A DNA stretch of 7,498 bases from Acidithiobacillus sp. (GTDB taxonomy: Bacteria > Pseudomonadota > Gammaproteobacteria > Acidithiobacillales > Acidithiobacillaceae). The DNA is taken from positions 1-7,498 of the forward strand of contig JAPTWR010000066.1 in the NCBI GenBank assembly GCA_028065135.1, written 5' to 3'. Every line of letters begins with the position of its first letter. Positions within the stretch are counted from its first letter, which is position 1. Position numbers and translations under genes: made by a program. Below are positions 6,208 to 7,498 of this stretch, piece by piece. The notes beneath the pieces were generated by a model. That model did no database searches and was not told the origin of the DNA. It saw only the letters and a list, made by a program, of their open reading frames with translations.

Positions 6208-6846
6208 TTAGAAATAGCGCTTGTCTAGATCTTGTATCAAGGTAACGAAGGATTGGTCCTGCAGGCGAGGCGTACCGCCGATCACAAGCATGAAACGCTG
6301 CTGACCGATAAATAATGGCCAAAACCCCAGCTCAGAGCGTCCGGCGGGATCGAGCAGCCCCCAGGTCTCAGTGTTGATACGCAGGTTATTTTTCAGCAAG
6401 CGGCCATGCCTGGTCTGCAAGGAGAGTAAGTCTGCCGAAAGTCCGGCGAGTTCTTCCGCGGCTTCATGGGTGTAGCCGGCTGCTGCGAGGTAAAAGCCAT
6501 TTTCATCGGCGAGGAGTGTCTTTTGTGCATCCGAAAGTCGTGCGAGGAGGGGAGGTAACGCATCTTCCAGACGTTTATCTTCTTGCTGACGTGGATGCGC
6601 AGTACCCCGTAATAACCCCAGTCGTTGCAGGCGGAAAATGCTGCGTAGAGCTTCCTCTGCGTTTGCCGCCTGAGTCCAACGCTGGGCGGCTTTAATGCTG
6701 AAGGGGGCTCGATGTCCTTCTCGCAAAATATATAAAAGAATTGCCCGGTTTCCTTCCTGCTCCGGACTGGATGTGGCATAAAAAGCCCCGGCTGGTGTCA
6801 CTTCACCATAGAGATCAGCGTTGGTGGCGACCAGTTCGATACTCAT
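6208..6846 (-). CDS. 212-residue protein of the GTPase module; possible winged-helix plus degenerate Roadblock domains
   Basis: I do not recognise this as a named family. The protein has no signal peptide or membrane segment. After a short start (MSIELVATNADLYGEV), residues about 33-82 form a helical stretch (NRAILLYILREGHRAP, then EEALRSIFRLQRLGLLRG) that resembles a winged-helix-like domain. A charged linker rich in R, Q, E, D and K follows (about 83-97). The C-terminal part (about 103-212) has a helix, then strands ENGFYLAAAGYTHEAAEELA and a later FWPLFIGQQRFMLVIGG strand pair ending in a helix (SFVTLIQDLDKRYF). That order is like a diverged Roadblock fold. The ATG overlaps the GTPase stop by four bases (ATGA), so the two are translationally coupled and probably made in fixed proportion. 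An adaptor or regulator of the GTPase is a reasonable guess. The domain calls are weak; the reading frame is not in doubt. Confidence 0.9.
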   Translation of the reverse strand: MSIELVATNADLYGEVTPAGAFYATSSPEQEGNRAILLYILREGHRAPFSIKAAQRWTQAANAEEALRSIFRLQRLGLLRGTAHPRQQEDKRLEDALPPLLARLSDAQKTLLADENGFYLAAAGYTHEAAEELAGLSADLLSLQTRHGRLLKNNLRINTETWGLLDPAGRSELGFWPLFIGQQRFMLVIGGTPRLQDQSFVTLIQDLDKRYF

Positions 6847-7409
6847 AATTGATCCCCGATCCCCGGATCGATGGAGTAAAGAAGTGCCATAACCATATTT
6901 TTAACGTCGTCCTTGTTGCGACCGTCTACTTCGAAAATCGGCGGAATGGGATTAAGCATCCGCAGATCAGCGATTACTTCTGGGAGCATGCTGGCGTAGT
7001 CAGCTATCCGGGGTTGCGCCTGGATATCCGTTTTTGAAACTCCGATGACTATGGGAACGTTGACAATAAAATCTTTGAAGGCATGGAGAAAAAAGTGCAG
7101 ATCTTTTTTCGGGTTAGGGCGGGTATTGTCCAACATCAAAATGAGGCCCAGACCACCAGTGGTGAGAATGTCCCACATGAAGTCGAAACGCTCTTGGCCG
7201 GGGGTGCCATACAGGTGAATTTTAGTGCCCTCGTCCAGCTTGAGTATGCCGTAATCCATTGCCACGGTGGTGTGACCCTTGCGGTTTAGTGTCATATCCG
7301 AAGCCTGGGCATCGGTGGAGATAATTGGGATATCTGATAATGCTGAAATGGCCGTTGTTTTGCCCACACCAACAGGACCGGTAAAGATGATTTTATTGTC
7401 TTCTTTCAC
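6843..7409 (-). CDS. MglA-like small GTPase (Ras-like, bacterial)
   Basis: This 188-residue protein is a bacterial Ras-like GTPase of the MglA-related group often annotated only as an ATP/GTP-binding protein. From the chosen start, the Walker A/G1 loop is GPVGVGKT (11-18), the switch I region around TTVAMDYG (47-54) supplies the G2 threonine, G3 is YGTPGQERF (67-75) where TPGQ replaces the DTAGQ of Ras as in MglA-like proteins, and G4 is SKTD (125-128), a variant of NKxD. A G5-like position is near EVDGR. It is cytoplasmic and likely a nucleotide-dependent switch with Roadblock partners encoded next to it. The frame is open to a TTG at 7442, but the GTG at 7409 has AAGGAG 8 bases upstream and gives the expected KEDNKIIFTGP start. 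The downstream gene overlaps it by four bases. Which process it controls (polarity, pili, surface functions) is not shown. Confidence 0.93.
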   Translation of the reverse strand: MKEDNKIIFTGPVGVGKTTAISALSDIPIISTDAQASDMTLNRKGHTTVAMDYGILKLDEGTKIHLYGTPGQERFDFMWDILTTGGLGLILMLDNTRPNPKKDLHFFLHAFKDFIVNVPIVIGVSKTDIQAQPRIADYASMLPEVIADLRMLNPIPPIFEVDGRNKDDVKNMVMALLYSIDPGIGDQL

Positions 7410-7417
7410 AACGTTGG

Positions 7418-7423
7418 CTCCTT
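7418..7423 (-). promoter_or_regulatory. Ribosome binding site fixing the GTPase start
   Basis: AAGGAG on the minus strand with an 8-base spacer to GTG at 7409. It would lie inside the coding sequence if the TTG at 7442 were the start, so it argues for the shorter 188-residue protein. Confidence 0.7.
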
Positions 7424-7459
7424 CAATATAATTTTTGGCCAAGTACTCTCTGCATTTTC

Positions 7460-7465
7460 ATTTTA
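7460..7465 (-). promoter_or_regulatory. Possible -10 element upstream of the GTPase gene
   Basis: TAAAAT on the minus strand matches the -10 consensus at five of six positions and would give a leader of roughly 45 bases before GTG at 7409. At 17-base spacing the -35 would be TTCTTG, a poor match. The region 7410-7498 contains no recognised gene; several frames stay open to the edge but are too short to judge. The real promoter may lie outside the window. Confidence 0.2.
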
Positions 7466-7498
7466 CAGCCCTGAAATGCGGGCAAGAAGACGGCCCAA

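Noticed and set aside
6161..6322. 54-residue N-terminal extension of the Roadblock protein
   Set aside because: It overlaps the end of the 212-aa gene and contains the strong AGGAG of the real start at 6160.
7423..7498. Short open frame ending in TGA just before the GTPase ribosome binding site, possibly the tail of an upstream gene
   Set aside because: Only about 25 codons are visible and other frames in this stretch are also open for part of it, so there is no basis to choose; sequence beyond the window is needed.

Overview
The window looks like chromosomal DNA of a Gram-negative proteobacterium. It has a two-subunit glycyl-tRNA synthetase (glyQ, glyS), a heptose-bisphosphate phosphatase of the LPS core pathway (gmhB) and a PlsC-type acyltransferase in one tightly packed run. 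Gene density is high, GC content is moderate to high, and there is no sign of an insertion sequence, phage, CRISPR array or RNA gene. The overall look recalls acidophilic or chemolithotrophic beta/gamma-type proteobacteria such as Acidithiobacillus. That placement is an impression from gene order and protein style, not a demonstrated assignment.

Layout. Positions 1-116 (minus) hold the first 38 codons of an unrecognised protein. Positions 117-308 are a divergent intergenic region with two short perfect inverted repeats. Positions 309-1541 (plus) hold a two-gene unit: an unrecognised 107-aa protein followed after 3 bases by a RimK-type ATP-grasp ligase. Everything from 1489 to 7409 is on the minus strand. 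Read in its own direction it is a MglA-like small GTPase, a 212-aa protein whose C-terminal half may be Roadblock-like, a clear 120-aa Roadblock/LC7 protein, then glyQ, glyS, gmhB and plsC. The rimK-like gene and plsC run into each other and overlap tail to tail by 53 bases.

The minus-strand run falls into two blocks. The GTPase and its neighbours form a signalling-type module. The GTPase and the 212-aa gene overlap by 4 bases (ATGA), and the Roadblock gene follows after 47 bases with its own strong ribosome binding site. By analogy with MglA/MglB, the Roadblock proteins may bind or regulate the GTPase. The second block (glyQ-glyS-gmhB-plsC) is a housekeeping operon with overlaps of 14, 1 and 4 bases at its three junctions. 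A credible sigma-70-type promoter (TTCACA, 18 bp, CATAAT) lies in the 89-base gap before glyQ, so the two blocks can probably be expressed separately.

The parts least explained by known biology are the three-gene GTPase/Roadblock module with its odd middle protein, and the 107-aa protein coupled to the RimK-like ligase. Start sites were moved from the longest possible reading for glyS, the Roadblock gene, the GTPase and the 107-aa gene, using ribosome binding sites and family N-termini.
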